Source of the DNA: Arthrobacter sp. Soc17.1.1.1
GTDB taxonomy: Bacteria > Actinomycetota > Actinomycetes > Actinomycetales > Micrococcaceae
Length of the DNA: 64,000 bases
Direction: 5' to 3'
Assembly: GCF_036867195.1 (NCBI RefSeq)
Contig: NZ_JBAJII010000001.1
Span: 3,286,001 to 3,350,000 of the forward strand
The notes under the pieces were generated by a model, which was not told where the DNA came from, did not search any database, and saw nothing but the letters and a program-made list of their open reading frames with translations. Shown here in pieces: positions 1 through 8,815 of the stretch (within the stretch, counting starts at the first letter, position 1; every line of letters starts with the position of its first letter). A program made the translations under genes and the position numbers.

Positions 1-623
1 CCGGCCGCACCGAGACGGCGAGGCTGCTCTTCGGCGCCGACCGCGCGGACCAGGGACAGCTGACCATCAGCGGCACCCCCCGTACGCTGCGCACGCCGCG
101 GTCCGCCATCGACCGCGGCATCGCCTTCTCCTCCGAGAACCGGAAGGAGGAGGGACTGATCGGGGACCTGTCGGTCCGCGACAACCTGATCCTCGCGATG
201 CAGGCCGGCAAGGGCTGGTGGCGGCGCGTCCCCCGCGCCACCCAGGACGAGCTGGCCGAGCGGTTCATCAGGGCCCTCGACATCCGCCCGTCCAACCGGG
301 ACTCGCTCATCCGGGACCTCAGCGGCGGCAACCAGCAGAAGGTGCTGCTCGCCCGCTGGCTCATCACCGAGCCGAAGCTGCTCATCCTCGACGAGCCGAC
401 CCGGGGCATCGACATCGGCGCCAAGACGCAGATCCAGAAGCTCATCAGCAACCTCGCAGCCGACGGCATGTCCGTCATCTTCATCTCGGCCGAACTCGAG
501 GAAGTACTGCGCCTCAGCGACCACATCGCCATCCTCAAGGACCGGCAGATGGTGGCCGACATTCCCAACGACGGAGTCACCATGGAAGACGTCATGACGG
601 TCATCGCGGGAACGAACCCATGA
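1..623 (+). CDS. Sugar ABC transporter ATP-binding protein, C-terminal part (5' end outside window)
   Basis: This is the last 206 residues of a two-domain sugar ABC ATPase of the RbsA/MglA/YtfR family, which powers import of a monosaccharide. The open frame enters the window in the degenerate Walker A loop of the second nucleotide-binding domain (GRTETARLLFGA). The signature LSGGNQQKV follows near fragment residue 106 and Walker B LLILDEPTRG near 126. The LSGGNQQKV form is typical of the carbohydrate CUT2 class. The stop overlaps the next gene by ATGA, so translation is probably coupled. With two different permeases downstream, the arrangement matches the galactofuranose system ytfQRT-yjfF. 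The substrate is inferred only from that order, and the binding protein would lie upstream of the window. Confidence 0.9.
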   Translation, partial: GRTETARLLFGADRADQGQLTISGTPRTLRTPRSAIDRGIAFSSENRKEEGLIGDLSVRDNLILAMQAGKGWWRRVPRATQDELAERFIRALDIRPSNRDSLIRDLSGGNQQKVLLARWLITEPKLLILDEPTRGIDIGAKTQIQKLISNLAADGMSVIFISAELEEVLRLSDHIAILKDRQMVADIPNDGVTMEDVMTVIAGTNP

Positions 624-1651
624 GCGCGCTGCTGAAGCACCGCCTCACCTGGCCCGTCCTCGCGCTGGTCCTGCTGCTCCTGCTCAACCAGCTCTTCCGC
701 GCGGACTTCCTCTCGGTCCGTGTCCAGGACGGCCACCTGTACGGGAGCCTGATCGACATCCTCCGCAACGGGGCCCCGACCATCCTGATCGCGCTCGGCA
801 TGACCCTCGTCATCGCCTCCCGCGGCATCGACCTCTCCGTGGGGGCGGTCGCGGCCATCGCCGGCGCCGTCTCCTGCATGTACATCTACAGCTCCCCCGA
901 TCCCACCTCCCTGCAGACCGCGGCCACCGGTGTGGCGATCGCCGTCGTCGCCGGGCTCCTCCTCGGGGCGTGGAACGGGTTCCTGGTCTCGGTCATCGGG
1001 ATCCAGCCGATCATCGCCACGCTCGTCCTCATGACCGCCGGCCGGGGGCTCGCCCAGCTGGTCACCGACGGGCAGATCATCTCCGTCTCCAACGACTCCT
1101 ACCAGGCGATCGGCGCCGGCTTCTTCCTGGGCCTGCCCATCTCGATCCTCATCGCGGCGGCCGCCTTCGGTGCCGCCGGGCTGCTCACGCGCCGCACGGC
1201 CCTCGGCACGCTCATCGAGGCCGTGGGCATCAACCCCGTGGCCAGCCGGCTCGCCGGCCTCGACGCCCGCACCATCACCTGGACCGTGTACATCTTCAGC
1301 GGACTGTGCGCGGCGGTCGCGGGCCTCATGATCAGCTCGAACGTCACCGCCGCCGACTCCAACAACGCCGGCCTCTACATCGAGATGGACGCCATCCTCG
1401 CCGTCGTGATCGGCGGCACCTCGCTGGCCGGTGGCCGCTACAGCCTCGTGGGCACGCTCGTCGGGGCGCTCATCATCCAGACCCTGACCACCACCGTCTA
1501 CACGCTGGGCATCCCGCCCGAGGCGACCCTGGTGTTCAAGGCGCTCGTGGTGATCATCGTCTGCCTCCTGCAGTCCCCCAGGGCGCGCACCCTCTTCGGG
1601 CGACGCAGGCCCCCCGTCACCGCGCAGCCGCGGGTGGAGGTGGCCGCCTGA
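620..1651 (+). CDS. Sugar ABC transporter permease (RbsC/YtfT family)
   Basis: A 343-residue inner-membrane permease of the CUT2 sugar importer class. It has about ten hydrophobic segments, the family motif GIDLSVGAVAAIAG after the second segment, and a conserved late segment GGTSLAGGRYSLVGTLVGA. Length is normal for RbsC-like proteins. The ATG at 620 overlaps the ATPase stop (ATGA), and its own stop overlaps the next start by one base. The protein forms one half of a heterodimeric channel with the following permease. Two non-identical permeases per ATPase is the galactofuranose (YtfT/YjfF) layout rather than the ribose one, in which a single permease is encoded. Substrate remains inferred. 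Confidence 0.9.
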   Translation: MSALLKHRLTWPVLALVLLLLLNQLFRADFLSVRVQDGHLYGSLIDILRNGAPTILIALGMTLVIASRGIDLSVGAVAAIAGAVSCMYIYSSPDPTSLQTAATGVAIAVVAGLLLGAWNGFLVSVIGIQPIIATLVLMTAGRGLAQLVTDGQIISVSNDSYQAIGAGFFLGLPISILIAAAAFGAAGLLTRRTALGTLIEAVGINPVASRLAGLDARTITWTVYIFSGLCAAVAGLMISSNVTAADSNNAGLYIEMDAILAVVIGGTSLAGGRYSLVGTLVGALIIQTLTTTVYTLGIPPEATLVFKALVVIIVCLLQSPRARTLFGRRRPPVTAQPRVEVAA

Positions 1652-2664
1652 TGTCCGTCCTCACCCGCACCTCCGCCCCGCTCGGCCGCTCCCGGATCGG
1701 CAGCCTGCAGAGCAAGGCACGGTACGCCCCCACGCTGGCGACCGTGGGCCTGTTCGTCGCGATGTTCGCCGTCGGCGCCGCCATGTACCCGGGGTTCCTG
1801 TCCGGGCAGGTCTTCCTGAACCTCCTCATCGACAACACCTTCCTGATCGTGCTCGCCGTCGGCATGACGTTCGTGATCCTCACCGGGGGCATCGACCTGT
1901 CGGTCGGCTCCGTCGTGGCGCTGTCCATGATGATCGCCGCCGCCCTCCTGCAGGCCGGCTGGAGCCCGGTCGCGGTGATCCTCCTCGTGCTCCTGACGGG
2001 GGCGACCTTCGGCCTCGCGATGGGCCTGGTCATCCAGGTCTTCGAGATCCAGCCGTTCATCGTGACCCTCGCCGGGCTGTTCCTGGCCCGCGGCCTCTGC
2101 TACGTCATCAGCGTCGACTCCATCACCGTGACCGACCCGTTCTTCACGTCCATGGCCCAGGCGAGGATCCCGCTGGCGGGGAAGCTGTTCGTCTCCCCCG
2201 GCGTCCTGATCGCCCTGCTCGTCGTCGCGGTCGCGTTCTACGTGCTGCACCAGACGCGCTTCGGCCGCACCGTGTACGCGATCGGCGGTGGGGAGTCCTC
2301 CGCGGTGCTCATGGGCCTCGCCGTCCCGCGCACCAAGGTGCTCGTGTACGGGATCAGCGGGGTGTGCTCCGCGATCGCCGGGATCCTGTTCTCGTTCTAC
2401 AGCCTCTCCGGGTACAGCCTGGCCGCCACGGGGCTGGAGCTCGACGCGATCGCCGCGGTGGTGGTCGGCGGCACGCTGCTGACCGGCGGGTACGGGTACG
2501 TGCTCGGTTCCCTCGCGGGGGTGCTCGTCCTCGGTATCGTCCAGACGTTCATCTCCTACGAGGGCACGCTGAGCTCCTGGTGGACGCGCATCGTGATCGG
2601 CGCCCTGCTCCTCGCCTTCATCCTGCTGCAGAAGCTGTTCACCCGGAAGGTCGGACTCACCTGA
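1651..2664 (+). CDS. Second sugar ABC transporter permease (YjfF-like)
   Basis: A 337-residue membrane permease of the same family as its upstream neighbour but clearly divergent from it. It keeps the motif GIDLSVGSVVALS and the late GGTLLTGGYGYVLGSLAG segment. The N-terminus carries about 25 polar residues before the first membrane helix. The ATG shares its first base with the upstream stop codon, so this is the third gene of a translationally coupled operon that probably ends here, 30 bp before the next ATG. It most resembles YjfF, the second permease of galactofuranose importers. Assignment to the permease family is secure; the sugar is not. Confidence 0.9.
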   Translation: MSVLTRTSAPLGRSRIGSLQSKARYAPTLATVGLFVAMFAVGAAMYPGFLSGQVFLNLLIDNTFLIVLAVGMTFVILTGGIDLSVGSVVALSMMIAAALLQAGWSPVAVILLVLLTGATFGLAMGLVIQVFEIQPFIVTLAGLFLARGLCYVISVDSITVTDPFFTSMAQARIPLAGKLFVSPGVLIALLVVAVAFYVLHQTRFGRTVYAIGGGESSAVLMGLAVPRTKVLVYGISGVCSAIAGILFSFYSLSGYSLAATGLELDAIAAVVVGGTLLTGGYGYVLGSLAGVLVLGIVQTFISYEGTLSSWWTRIVIGALLLAFILLQKLFTRKVGLT

Positions 2665-2694
2665 CGCGGCGGGCCCCCCGCTAGGCTGGGGCCC

Positions 2695-3573
2695 ATGACG
2701 GTTCTCGTGTTCCTCGACCCCGACCACGACCACGGCAGGATCGCGGACGCCTCGCAGCCGCAGCTGATGATCTCCGATCTCGGCGCCACCCGCGGCGACG
2801 GCGTGTTCGAATCGATGCTCGCCGTCGACGGGACGCCCCGCAAGGAGCAGGCGCACCTGGCGCGGCTCGCGTCGTCGGCCGCGGCCCTCGACCTGGCCGT
2901 GCCGGGCGCCGACGCCTGGAGCCGCGCCATCCGCACCGCCCTCGGCGAGTTCGCGGGCGCCGAGCCGGGCCGGAGCAGCGCCGTCGTGAAGCTCGTGGCC
3001 ACCCGGGGCGTGGAGGGCGCGGGACGGCCCACGGCGTGGGTGCAGGTGGCGCCCGTCCCCGCGGCCACTCTGGCGCAGCGCGAGGCCGGCCTGAGGGTCC
3101 TGTTCCTCGAGCGCGGGTACGACAGCACCGTGGCGCAGCGCGCGCCGTGGCTGCTCATGGGCGCCAAGACGCTGTCCTACGCCGTCAACATGGCCGCGAT
3201 CCGCCACGCGAAGGCGTCCGGCGCCGACGACGTCATCTTCACCTCCTCCGACGGCAAGGTCCTCGAGGGGCCCACGTCCACCGTGCTGCTCGCCACCGTG
3301 CGCGACGGGCGGAAGACGCTCGTCACGCCGCAGCTCGAGAGTGGCATCCTGGCCGGCACCTCGCAGGCCGCGCTGTTCGCCGCGGCGAAGGAGGAGGGGT
3401 GGGACCTCGGGTACGGGCCGCTCGAACCGCACCACCTCCTCGACGCCGATGCCGTGTGGCTCATCTCGAGCATCCGGCTCCTCGCGCCGGTCCTCTCACT
3501 CGACGGGCAGGAGATCCGCACCTCCCCGGCCCTGACCGCGGAACTGACCGCTCTCGTGGACCGGTTCGTGTGA
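2695..3573 (+). CDS. pabC: Aminotransferase class IV, probable aminodeoxychorismate lyase
   Basis: A 292-residue pyridoxal-phosphate enzyme of fold type IV. Lys158 in GAKTLSY is the expected Schiff-base lysine, and LEGPTSTVLL (about 190-199) is the phosphate-binding segment, in which LEGPTS replaces the commoner EGxxSN form. The aminodeoxychorismate lyase reaction releases pyruvate to give p-aminobenzoate for folate. Branched-chain and D-amino-acid transaminases share this fold, so the precise reaction is a best guess based on length and general similarity. The ATG at 2695 lies 30 bp after the sugar-transporter operon. No pabA or pabB gene is adjacent. The gene is followed by a long leader belonging to the next operon. 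Confidence 0.7.
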   Translation: MTVLVFLDPDHDHGRIADASQPQLMISDLGATRGDGVFESMLAVDGTPRKEQAHLARLASSAAALDLAVPGADAWSRAIRTALGEFAGAEPGRSSAVVKLVATRGVEGAGRPTAWVQVAPVPAATLAQREAGLRVLFLERGYDSTVAQRAPWLLMGAKTLSYAVNMAAIRHAKASGADDVIFTSSDGKVLEGPTSTVLLATVRDGRKTLVTPQLESGILAGTSQAALFAAAKEEGWDLGYGPLEPHHLLDADAVWLISSIRLLAPVLSLDGQEIRTSPALTAELTALVDRFV

Positions 3574-3642
3574 AGTCGGCCACACCCCGCGCCTGGACCC
3601 CCGGATTCCCGCGTCAAGCGGCGCAATATCCGTGATCCCGTT

Positions 3643-3672
3643 TTGACCGGACACTCCGTGCTGCCCTAGCGT
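3643..3672 (+). promoter_or_regulatory. Candidate sigma-70-type promoter for the SAM-IV leader
   Basis: TTGACC at 3643-3648 and TAGCGT at 3667-3672 are separated by 18 bases, close to the actinobacterial housekeeping consensus. They sit just upstream of the riboswitch, where its promoter would be expected. This is inferred from sequence only. Confidence 0.5.
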
Positions 3673-3677
3673 TTTGC

Positions 3678-3805
3678 TCAAATCAAGAGTTCCAGCCATC
3701 GGCCCTGGCCGGCTGGACAGCAACCCTCTCCCGTAGTGGGGTGCTCCAGGTGAAGATTCGGCCGCCGGGTCCAGTCCCCCGGTTGGCAAGTACGGCGTCG
3801 TGCGG
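3678..3805 (+). promoter_or_regulatory. SAM-IV riboswitch (S-adenosylmethionine sensor)
   Basis: The leader matches the SAM-IV class known from actinobacteria. AATC (3681-3684) can pair with GATT (3755-3758) as P1. CCAGCC (3692-3697) pairs with GGCTGG (3711-3716) as P2. Next come the conserved strings GCAACCCTC (from 3720) and GTGGGGTGC (from 3736), then GGTGAAGA. A further hairpin CCGGG/CCCGG (about 3765-3782) is followed by GGCAAG (3784-3789), the place of the SAM-IV pseudoknot strand. In this class, SAM binding usually lowers expression of methionine supply genes. The downstream genes are an amino-acid importer, so the substrate is probably methionine or a related sulfur compound. The other 390 intergenic bases (3574-3963) hold its promoter and about 150 bp of leader with no clear terminator. 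Confidence 0.85.
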
Positions 3806-3963
3806 TCCTTCCCCGGTGTTCCGTCCGGTCCGGCCGCCACAGCGCGCACAGCCCAGAACAGCGAGCGTGTCACCCAGCAGCCAGCAGTCCTCCCGCCGGC
3901 CTCCGGCGTCCCAGCACCCCACCCAGCGCACCCGTTCCCGGGCCCGCCACCACGAAGGACACC

Positions 3964-4881
3964 ATGAACCTCTCCCGTAAGGTCCTCACGGCACTGACCG
4001 TGCCCCTGCTCGCCCTGACGGTCTCCTGCGGCAGCTCCAGCAGCAGCGAACCCACCGAGACCACCGACGCCCTGGCCGGCAGCGACCAGCAGTCGCTGGA
4101 CCAGTACACCACCGAGACCACCACCCCGGTCGAGGAGATCGATCCGGCGAACCTCGGCCTCATCACGGACGGGACGCTGCGCGTCGGCACCCTCTCCGAC
4201 GCCCCGCCGAACATCTTCATCGAGAACGGTGTCTTCACCGGCTACGACAACGAACTGCTCCGCGCCATCGGCGACAAGCTCGGCCTCGAGGTCGAGTTCG
4301 CGTCCACCGACTTCTCCGCGCTCCTCGCGCAGGTGCAGAACAAGCAGTTCGACGTCGGCTCCTCCTCGATCTCCACCACGGCGGCACGCCGCGAGAACGT
4401 CGGCTTCACCAACGGGTACGACTTCGGCTACATGGCCGTCGTCACGAAGAACGGCTCCTCGGTCACCGGGTTCGACTCCCTGTCCGAGGGCACGCGCATC
4501 GGCGTGGTCCAGGGCACCGTCCAGGACGACTACGTCACCAACACCCTCGGCCTCGAGCCCGTCCGGTTCGCGGACTACAACACCGTCTACGCCAACGTGA
4601 AGAACGGCCAGGTGGACGCCTGGGTGGCACCGTCGCAGCAGGCCACGGGCCAGGTGAAGGAGGGCGACGACACCACGATCGCCGAGACCATCATCAACAC
4701 CGAGAACTTCACGGCCTACGCCGTGAACAGCGAGAACCAGCCGCTCATCGACGCCCTCAACGCCGGCCTCGACGCCGTGATCGCCGACGGCACGTGGACC
4801 GAACTCACCAAGGAGTGGTACCCGGACCGCGAGATGCCCACCGACTGGAAGCCCGGCAGCAAAGCCGTGGAAGTAAAGTAG
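3964..4881 (+). CDS. Polar amino-acid ABC transporter substrate-binding lipoprotein
   Basis: A 305-residue family 3 extracellular binding protein (HisJ/GlnH type). The N-terminus is a lipoprotein signal ending in LTVSC with Cys22 as the lipidated residue, followed by a Ser/Thr-rich linker to about residue 60. The mature domain begins near GTLRVGTLSDAPPN and includes FTGYDNELLRAIGDKLGLEV, typical of this fold. GAAGGAC lies upstream of the ATG. It is the first gene of a binding protein, permease, ATPase operon under a SAM-IV riboswitch. That control makes methionine or another sulfur amino acid the likely ligand, although family 3 proteins more often bind polar amino acids and methionine importers usually use MetQ-type lipoproteins. 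Confidence 0.88.
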   Translation: MNLSRKVLTALTVPLLALTVSCGSSSSSEPTETTDALAGSDQQSLDQYTTETTTPVEEIDPANLGLITDGTLRVGTLSDAPPNIFIENGVFTGYDNELLRAIGDKLGLEVEFASTDFSALLAQVQNKQFDVGSSSISTTAARRENVGFTNGYDFGYMAVVTKNGSSVTGFDSLSEGTRIGVVQGTVQDDYVTNTLGLEPVRFADYNTVYANVKNGQVDAWVAPSQQATGQVKEGDDTTIAETIINTENFTAYAVNSENQPLIDALNAGLDAVIADGTWTELTKEWYPDREMPTDWKPGSKAVEVK

Positions 4882-4891
4882 CGGTCCCTGC

Positions 4892-5656
4892 ATGAATGCC
4901 TTTGAACAGCTCGCGCAGACCTTCTTCGACTGGGGGGCGATGGCCGCCGTCCTGCCGGAGCTCCTCACGGTGGGTCTGCGGAACACCCTGATCCTGGCCC
5001 TGGCCTCCGGCATCATCGGGACGATCCTCGGCATGGTCCTCGCGATCATGGGGATCTCCCGCAACCGGCTGCTGCGGTGGGTGGCCCGCATCTACACGGA
5101 CATCTTCCGCGGCGTGCCCGCCGTCGTGATCATCCTGCTCATCGGCATCGGGCTCAGCCCGATCTACCGCCAGCTCACCGGCAGCACGAGCCCGTTCCCG
5201 ATGGGGATCCTCGCGCTCTCGCTCATGGCGGCGGCCTACATCGGCGAGATCTTCCGCTCCGGCATCCAGAGCGTGGAGAAGGGGCAGCTGGAGGCCTCGC
5301 GCGCGCTGGGCTTCAGCTACCGCTCGTCGATGCAGCTCGTGGTGGTCCCCCAGGGCGTGCGGCGCGTGCTGCCCGCCCTGGTGAACCAGTTCATCGCGCT
5401 CATCAAGGAGTCCTCGCTGGTGTACTTCCTGGGACTGCTCTCGAGCGAGCGCGAGCTGTTCAGGATCGGCAACGACGCGGCGAGCACCACCGGCAACCTG
5501 TCACCGCTCATCGCGTCCGCGGTCCTGTACCTGTGCCTCACCATCCCGCTGACGCACCTGGTCAACTACATCGACAACCGGCTCCGCGTGGGCAAGAAGC
5601 AGAAGCCCGAGCCGGACGAACTGGCCGCGAAGATCGGTGAAGGAGCCAAGGCGTGA
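4892..5656 (+). CDS. Amino-acid ABC transporter permease (HisM/GlnP family)
   Basis: A 254-residue permease with about five membrane spans. The cytoplasmic EAA loop, [19 protein letters not shown] (about 130-148), docks to the ATPase. The protein begins 10 bp after the binding-protein stop and ends overlapping the GTG of the ATPase gene. The C-terminal tail is short and charged ([20 protein letters not shown]). Only one permease gene is present, so the channel is presumably a homodimer. Family assignment is firm; the substrate rests on the SAM-IV leader in front of the operon. Confidence 0.9.
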   Translation: MNAFEQLAQTFFDWGAMAAVLPELLTVGLRNTLILALASGIIGTILGMVLAIMGISRNRLLRWVARIYTDIFRGVPAVVIILLIGIGLSPIYRQLTGSTSPFPMGILALSLMAAAYIGEIFRSGIQSVEKGQLEASRALGFSYRSSMQLVVVPQGVRRVLPALVNQFIALIKESSLVYFLGLLSSERELFRIGNDAASTTGNLSPLIASAVLYLCLTIPLTHLVNYIDNRLRVGKKQKPEPDELAAKIGEGAKA

Positions 5657-6390
5657 AGATCCAGGAATCCGGCACCCTGACAGGGCGGGACCTGCACCTG
5701 TCCTTCGGGTCCAACCACGTGCTGCGCGGCATCGACCTGCACGTGGACCAGGGCACGACGGCGTCCGTCATCGGCCCGTCCGGCTCCGGGAAGTCCACCC
5801 TGCTGCGGGTCCTGAACCGGCTGATCGAACCCGACCAGGGCGACATCCTCCTGGACGGCCGGTCGGTGCTCAAGGACAACCCGGACGAGCTGCGCCGGCG
5901 CATCGGCATGGTGTTCCAGCAGTTCAACCTCTTCCCGCACAAGACGGTGCTGGACAACGTCTCGCTGGCCCTCCGGAAGCTCCGGAGGATGTCCGCCGAC
6001 GAGGCCCGGGACAAGGCCCTCGCGCAACTGGACCTCGTGGGCCTGAAGCACAAGGCCGACGTCCGGCCCGGCAACCTCTCCGGCGGGCAGCAGCAGCGCG
6101 TCGCGATCGCCCGGGCGCTGGCCATGGACCCCGAGGTGATGTTCTTCGACGAGGCCACCTCGGCCCTGGACCCGGAACTCGTGAAGGGCGTCCTCGCGCT
6201 CATGGCGGATCTCGCGGCCGGCGGCATGACCATGGTGGTCGTCACCCACGAGATGGGTTTCTCGCGCAATGTCTCGGACACCGTGACGTTCATGGACGGC
6301 GGTGTGGTGGTCGAGACCGGAGCGCCGGCCGCGATCTTCGACGACCCGCAGACGCCGCGCCTGAGGTCGTTCCTCTCGGACGTCCTCTAG
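5653..6390 (+). CDS. Amino-acid ABC transporter ATP-binding protein (GlnQ family)
   Basis: A 245-residue ATPase with Walker [10 protein letters not shown] (41-49), Q-loop FQQFNLFPH, signature LSGGQQQRV (about 145) and Walker [23 protein letters not shown] is characteristic of polar amino-acid importers. It starts at GTG 5653, overlapping the permease stop as GTGA, with AAGGAG seven bases upstream. It lacks the C-terminal ligand-sensing (NIL) domain found in many MetN methionine ATPases, so allosteric control by methionine is not expected and the riboswitch would be the main control. A strong hairpin at 6410 ends the operon. Confidence 0.92.
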   Translation: MKIQESGTLTGRDLHLSFGSNHVLRGIDLHVDQGTTASVIGPSGSGKSTLLRVLNRLIEPDQGDILLDGRSVLKDNPDELRRRIGMVFQQFNLFPHKTVLDNVSLALRKLRRMSADEARDKALAQLDLVGLKHKADVRPGNLSGGQQQRVAIARALAMDPEVMFFDEATSALDPELVKGVLALMADLAAGGMTMVVVTHEMGFSRNVSDTVTFMDGGVVVETGAPAAIFDDPQTPRLRSFLSDVL

Positions 6391-6409
6391 CACCTGCGTC
6401 GGTTCCACC

Positions 6410-6437
6410 ACGGGGGTCCGCTTCGGCGGGCCCCCGT
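6410..6437 (+). terminator. Hairpin terminator after the amino-acid importer operon
   Basis: A 12-bp stem (6410-6421 with 6426-6437, one G-T pair) closes on a TTCG tetraloop, 20 bp after the ATPase stop. No strong T-run follows, as is common in actinobacteria. Confidence 0.75.
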
Positions 6438-6495
6438 TCGCGTCTGCCGCGGATCGCGCCCGGGACACCGGGTGCTCCGCGAACCGCGGCCCGGG

Positions 6496-6534
6496 CCGCC
6501 CTGACCGCCCTGACCGCCCTGACCGCCCGGTCAG
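6496..6534. repeat. Three 9-bp tandem repeats and a small hairpin between convergent genes
   Basis: CCGCCCTGA is repeated three times exactly (6496-6522), followed by a partial copy. The last copy forms a 7-bp hairpin (CTGACCG 6519-6525 with CGGTCAG 6528-6534) over the stop codon of the minus-strand ECF permease gene. It may act as a weak terminator for that gene. Confidence 0.5.
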
Positions 6535-7328
6535 GACAGCAGGAAGCTCCACGTCCCGGCCAGCACGGCCGCCGTCACCGCGCCCGCGGCGATGAGCAGC
6601 CCGACGACGGCGACGACGGCGTCGAGGCCCGAGAAGGTGCTCGTCCGGGCCCAGGTGCGGGTCCCGCCGCCGAAGCCGCGCGCCTCCATCGCCGTCGCGA
6701 GCCGGGTGGCCCGTCGGATGGCCTGCACGATCAGTCCGAAGGACTGCCCCAGCAGGTTCCGGACGCGGGCGGGGAAGGACCCGTCCGAGCCGACACCGCG
6801 GGCGTGCCGCGCCAGGCCGAGGGTCTCCCACTGCTCCACGAGGAGGCCCACGAGCCGCAGCGCCGCCAGCCCGCCGAGCACGAAGCGGTGCGGCAGGTGC
6901 AGCTTCTGCGCGAGGGCGTCGGCGAGGTCCGTGGGGTCCGTGGTGAGGAGGATGAAGATGCCCGGCAGCGCCAGGCCCAGTCCCCTCAGCCCGACGGCGA
7001 TGCCCGCGGCCACGGATCCCTCGGTGAACAGGAACGGCCCGACGTCGAGCAGGACCGCCCCGGTCTTCTCGGCGAGCAGGGCGGTCCCGTAGGCGCCGAC
7101 CCCGGCGGCGACGAGGAGCGGCCAGATGCGCCGGGCGAGGCCTCCGACGCTGATGCCCAGCAGCGGCATGAGGGCGAGCTCGCACGCGAGGACCACTGCG
7201 GCGCTCACCCAGTCGATGCTGGCCAGGAGCGCCAGCGTGATCACCGCGGCGGCGAAGAGCTTGGACACCGGGTTGGCCCGCAGGAGCGCCCTCCCCGTGA
7301 GCACCGGGGTCAGGTAGTCGCCGCTCAT
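6531..7328 (-). CDS. ECF transporter transmembrane component (EcfT/YkoC type)
   Basis: A 265-residue membrane protein, the energy-coupling T component of an ECF vitamin importer. It has several hydrophobic segments in the first 130 residues. The two ATPase-coupling helices are represented by RHARGVGSDGS and the signature-like AMEARGFGGG (about 220), equivalent to the A-R-G motifs of the family. The ATG at 7328 overlaps the end of the ATPase gene. It is the last gene of the TPP-riboswitch operon, so it should work with the YkoE-type S component in uptake of thiamine or its pyrimidine precursor. Confidence 0.88.
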   Translation of the reverse strand: MSGDYLTPVLTGRALLRANPVSKLFAAAVITLALLASIDWVSAAVVLACELALMPLLGISVGGLARRIWPLLVAAGVGAYGTALLAEKTGAVLLDVGPFLFTEGSVAAGIAVGLRGLGLALPGIFILLTTDPTDLADALAQKLHLPHRFVLGGLAALRLVGLLVEQWETLGLARHARGVGSDGSFPARVRNLLGQSFGLIVQAIRRATRLATAMEARGFGGGTRTWARTSTFSGLDAVVAVVGLLIAAGAVTAAVLAGTWSFLLS

Positions 7329-8815
7329 CGGGCCACCAGCCGTCCTGCCCCGCCGGAGATGTGGAGGGTCGCGCCACCGAGGGCGGCGATGAACTCGGCG
7401 TCGTGCGTCACCGAGAGGACGGCCACGCCGTCGTCGACGAGTTCGCGCAGCAGGGTCACGAGTTCGGCCCAGGTCAGGGCGTCCTGGCCGAAGGTCGGCT
7501 CGTCGAGGATGAGGACGCGCGGGGCCGTGGCGAGCATCGTCGCCACGGACAGGCGCCGCTTCTCCCCGCCGGAGAGCGTGAACGGGTTCGCCTGCAGCAG
7601 GTGCGTGAGGCGCAGCCTCTCGGCCACCGACCCGATGCGCGCCGGATCCACGACCCCGCCCTGCCGCGGACCGAATGCGAGCTCGTCCGCGACGGTCGCG
7701 GTGAGGAACTGGTGCTCCGGTTCCTGGAACACGGTCCCGATGCGGCGGACCAGCTCCGCCGACCGCCACCGGAACGGGTCGCTGCCGGCCGGTCCCGCCA
7801 GGGCCGGTGCGGCGCGGAGGTGTCCGGCGCGCGGGCGCAGCAGTCCCCCCAGCGTCAGGGCCGCCGTCGACTTCCCGGCACCGTTGGGTCCGGTGATGCT
7901 CAGGGCTCCCCCGGACCGCACCTGCAGAGCGAGGCCGTCGACGGCGACCGGGCCGCGACGCGTCCGGGCGACGCCGAGGCCCTCCGCCGACAGGAGGGTC
8001 CCGCCCCCGGGCCCGGCGGGCAGCGTCCCGCCCACGGCCGGTGGCAGGCCGGGCACCCACACGCCGGCGGAGGCGAGGCGCGCCCGGGTGTCCTCCTGCA
8101 CCAGGACGGTGGCGGGCGGGCCGTCGGCGAGGACACCGCCGTCGGCATCGAGCACGATCACGCGGTCGACGACGTCCGCCCACACGGCCACGCGGTGCTC
8201 CACGACGACGAGCGTCGCACCCGTGCGCTCGAGGACGCGGACCACGGCGTCGCGCACCTCCAGGACGCCGTCGGGGTCGAGGTTGGCCGTGGGTTCGTCG
8301 AGCAGGAGCAGGCCGGGTTCCATCGCGAGGACGGAGGCGAGGGCGAGGCGCTGCTTCTGCCCGCCGGACAGCGCCGTGGTGGGGTGGTCGAGCGGGAGGT
8401 CCAGGCCGACGTCGTCGAGTGCCCGCCCCACACGCTGCCAGATCTCCTCCCGTGGCACGGCGAGGTTCTCGGCGGCGAAGGCCACCTCGTCGCCCACGCG
8501 GGCGAGGACCACCTGCGTCTCGGGGTCCTGCAGCACGAGCCCGGCCCTGCCGCGCGCCGCGGCGGGGTGGACGCCGTCGAGCAGCAGCTCGCCCTCCTGC
8601 TCGCCCTCGTCGTGGCTGCCGAGCAGCCCTGCCAGCCCGTGCAGCACGGTGGACTTGCCCGCGCCGGAAGCCCCGAGGAGCAGCACGCGCTCGCCCGGCT
8701 GGAGCTCGAGGTCCAGCCGGCGTGCGGCGAAGGCCCTCCGGCCCGCGTGGCGCCACCCCCATCCCCGGGCGCGGACCCGCACCGCGCCCGGGGAGGGTCG
8801 GTCGGCTGCCGTCAC
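7325..8815 (-). CDS. ECF transporter duplicated ATPase (YkoD type)
   Basis: A 496-residue protein with two fused ABC ATPase domains, replacing the separate EcfA1 and EcfA2 of other ECF systems. The first domain has GASGAGKST, LSGGQKQRL and LLLLDEPTANLDPDG. The second has GPNGAGKST, LSGGEKRRL and VLILDEPTFGQD. Between them lies an Ala/Pro/Gly-rich linker. It starts at GTG 8815, overlapping the S-component stop (GTGA), which fixes the start better than any later ATG. YkoD-like fused ATPases accompany YkoE and YkoC in thiamine-regulated operons, as here. Both ATP sites look intact. Confidence 0.9.
   Translation of the reverse strand: MTAADRPSPGAVRVRARGWGWRHAGRRAFAARRLDLELQPGERVLLLGASGAGKSTVLHGLAGLLGSHDEGEQEGELLLDGVHPAAARGRAGLVLQDPETQVVLARVGDEVAFAAENLAVPREEIWQRVGRALDDVGLDLPLDHPTTALSGGQKQRLALASVLAMEPGLLLLDEPTANLDPDGVLEVRDAVVRVLERTGATLVVVEHRVAVWADVVDRVIVLDADGGVLADGPPATVLVQEDTRARLASAGVWVPGLPPAVGGTLPAGPGGGTLLSAEGLGVARTRRGPVAVDGLALQVRSGGALSITGPNGAGKSTAALTLGGLLRPRAGHLRAAPALAGPAGSDPFRWRSAELVRRIGTVFQEPEHQFLTATVADELAFGPRQGGVVDPARIGSVAERLRLTHLLQANPFTLSGGEKRRLSVATMLATAPRVLILDEPTFGQDALTWAELVTLLRELVDDGVAVLSVTHDAEFIAALGGATLHISGGAGRLVAR

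Noticed and set aside
1498..3435. 645-codon open frame on the minus strand
   Set aside because: It is antisense to the sugar permease and the aminotransferase genes, both of which have clear family motifs. The protein is Arg/Gly/Glu-rich nonsense, as expected from the shadow of high-GC genes.
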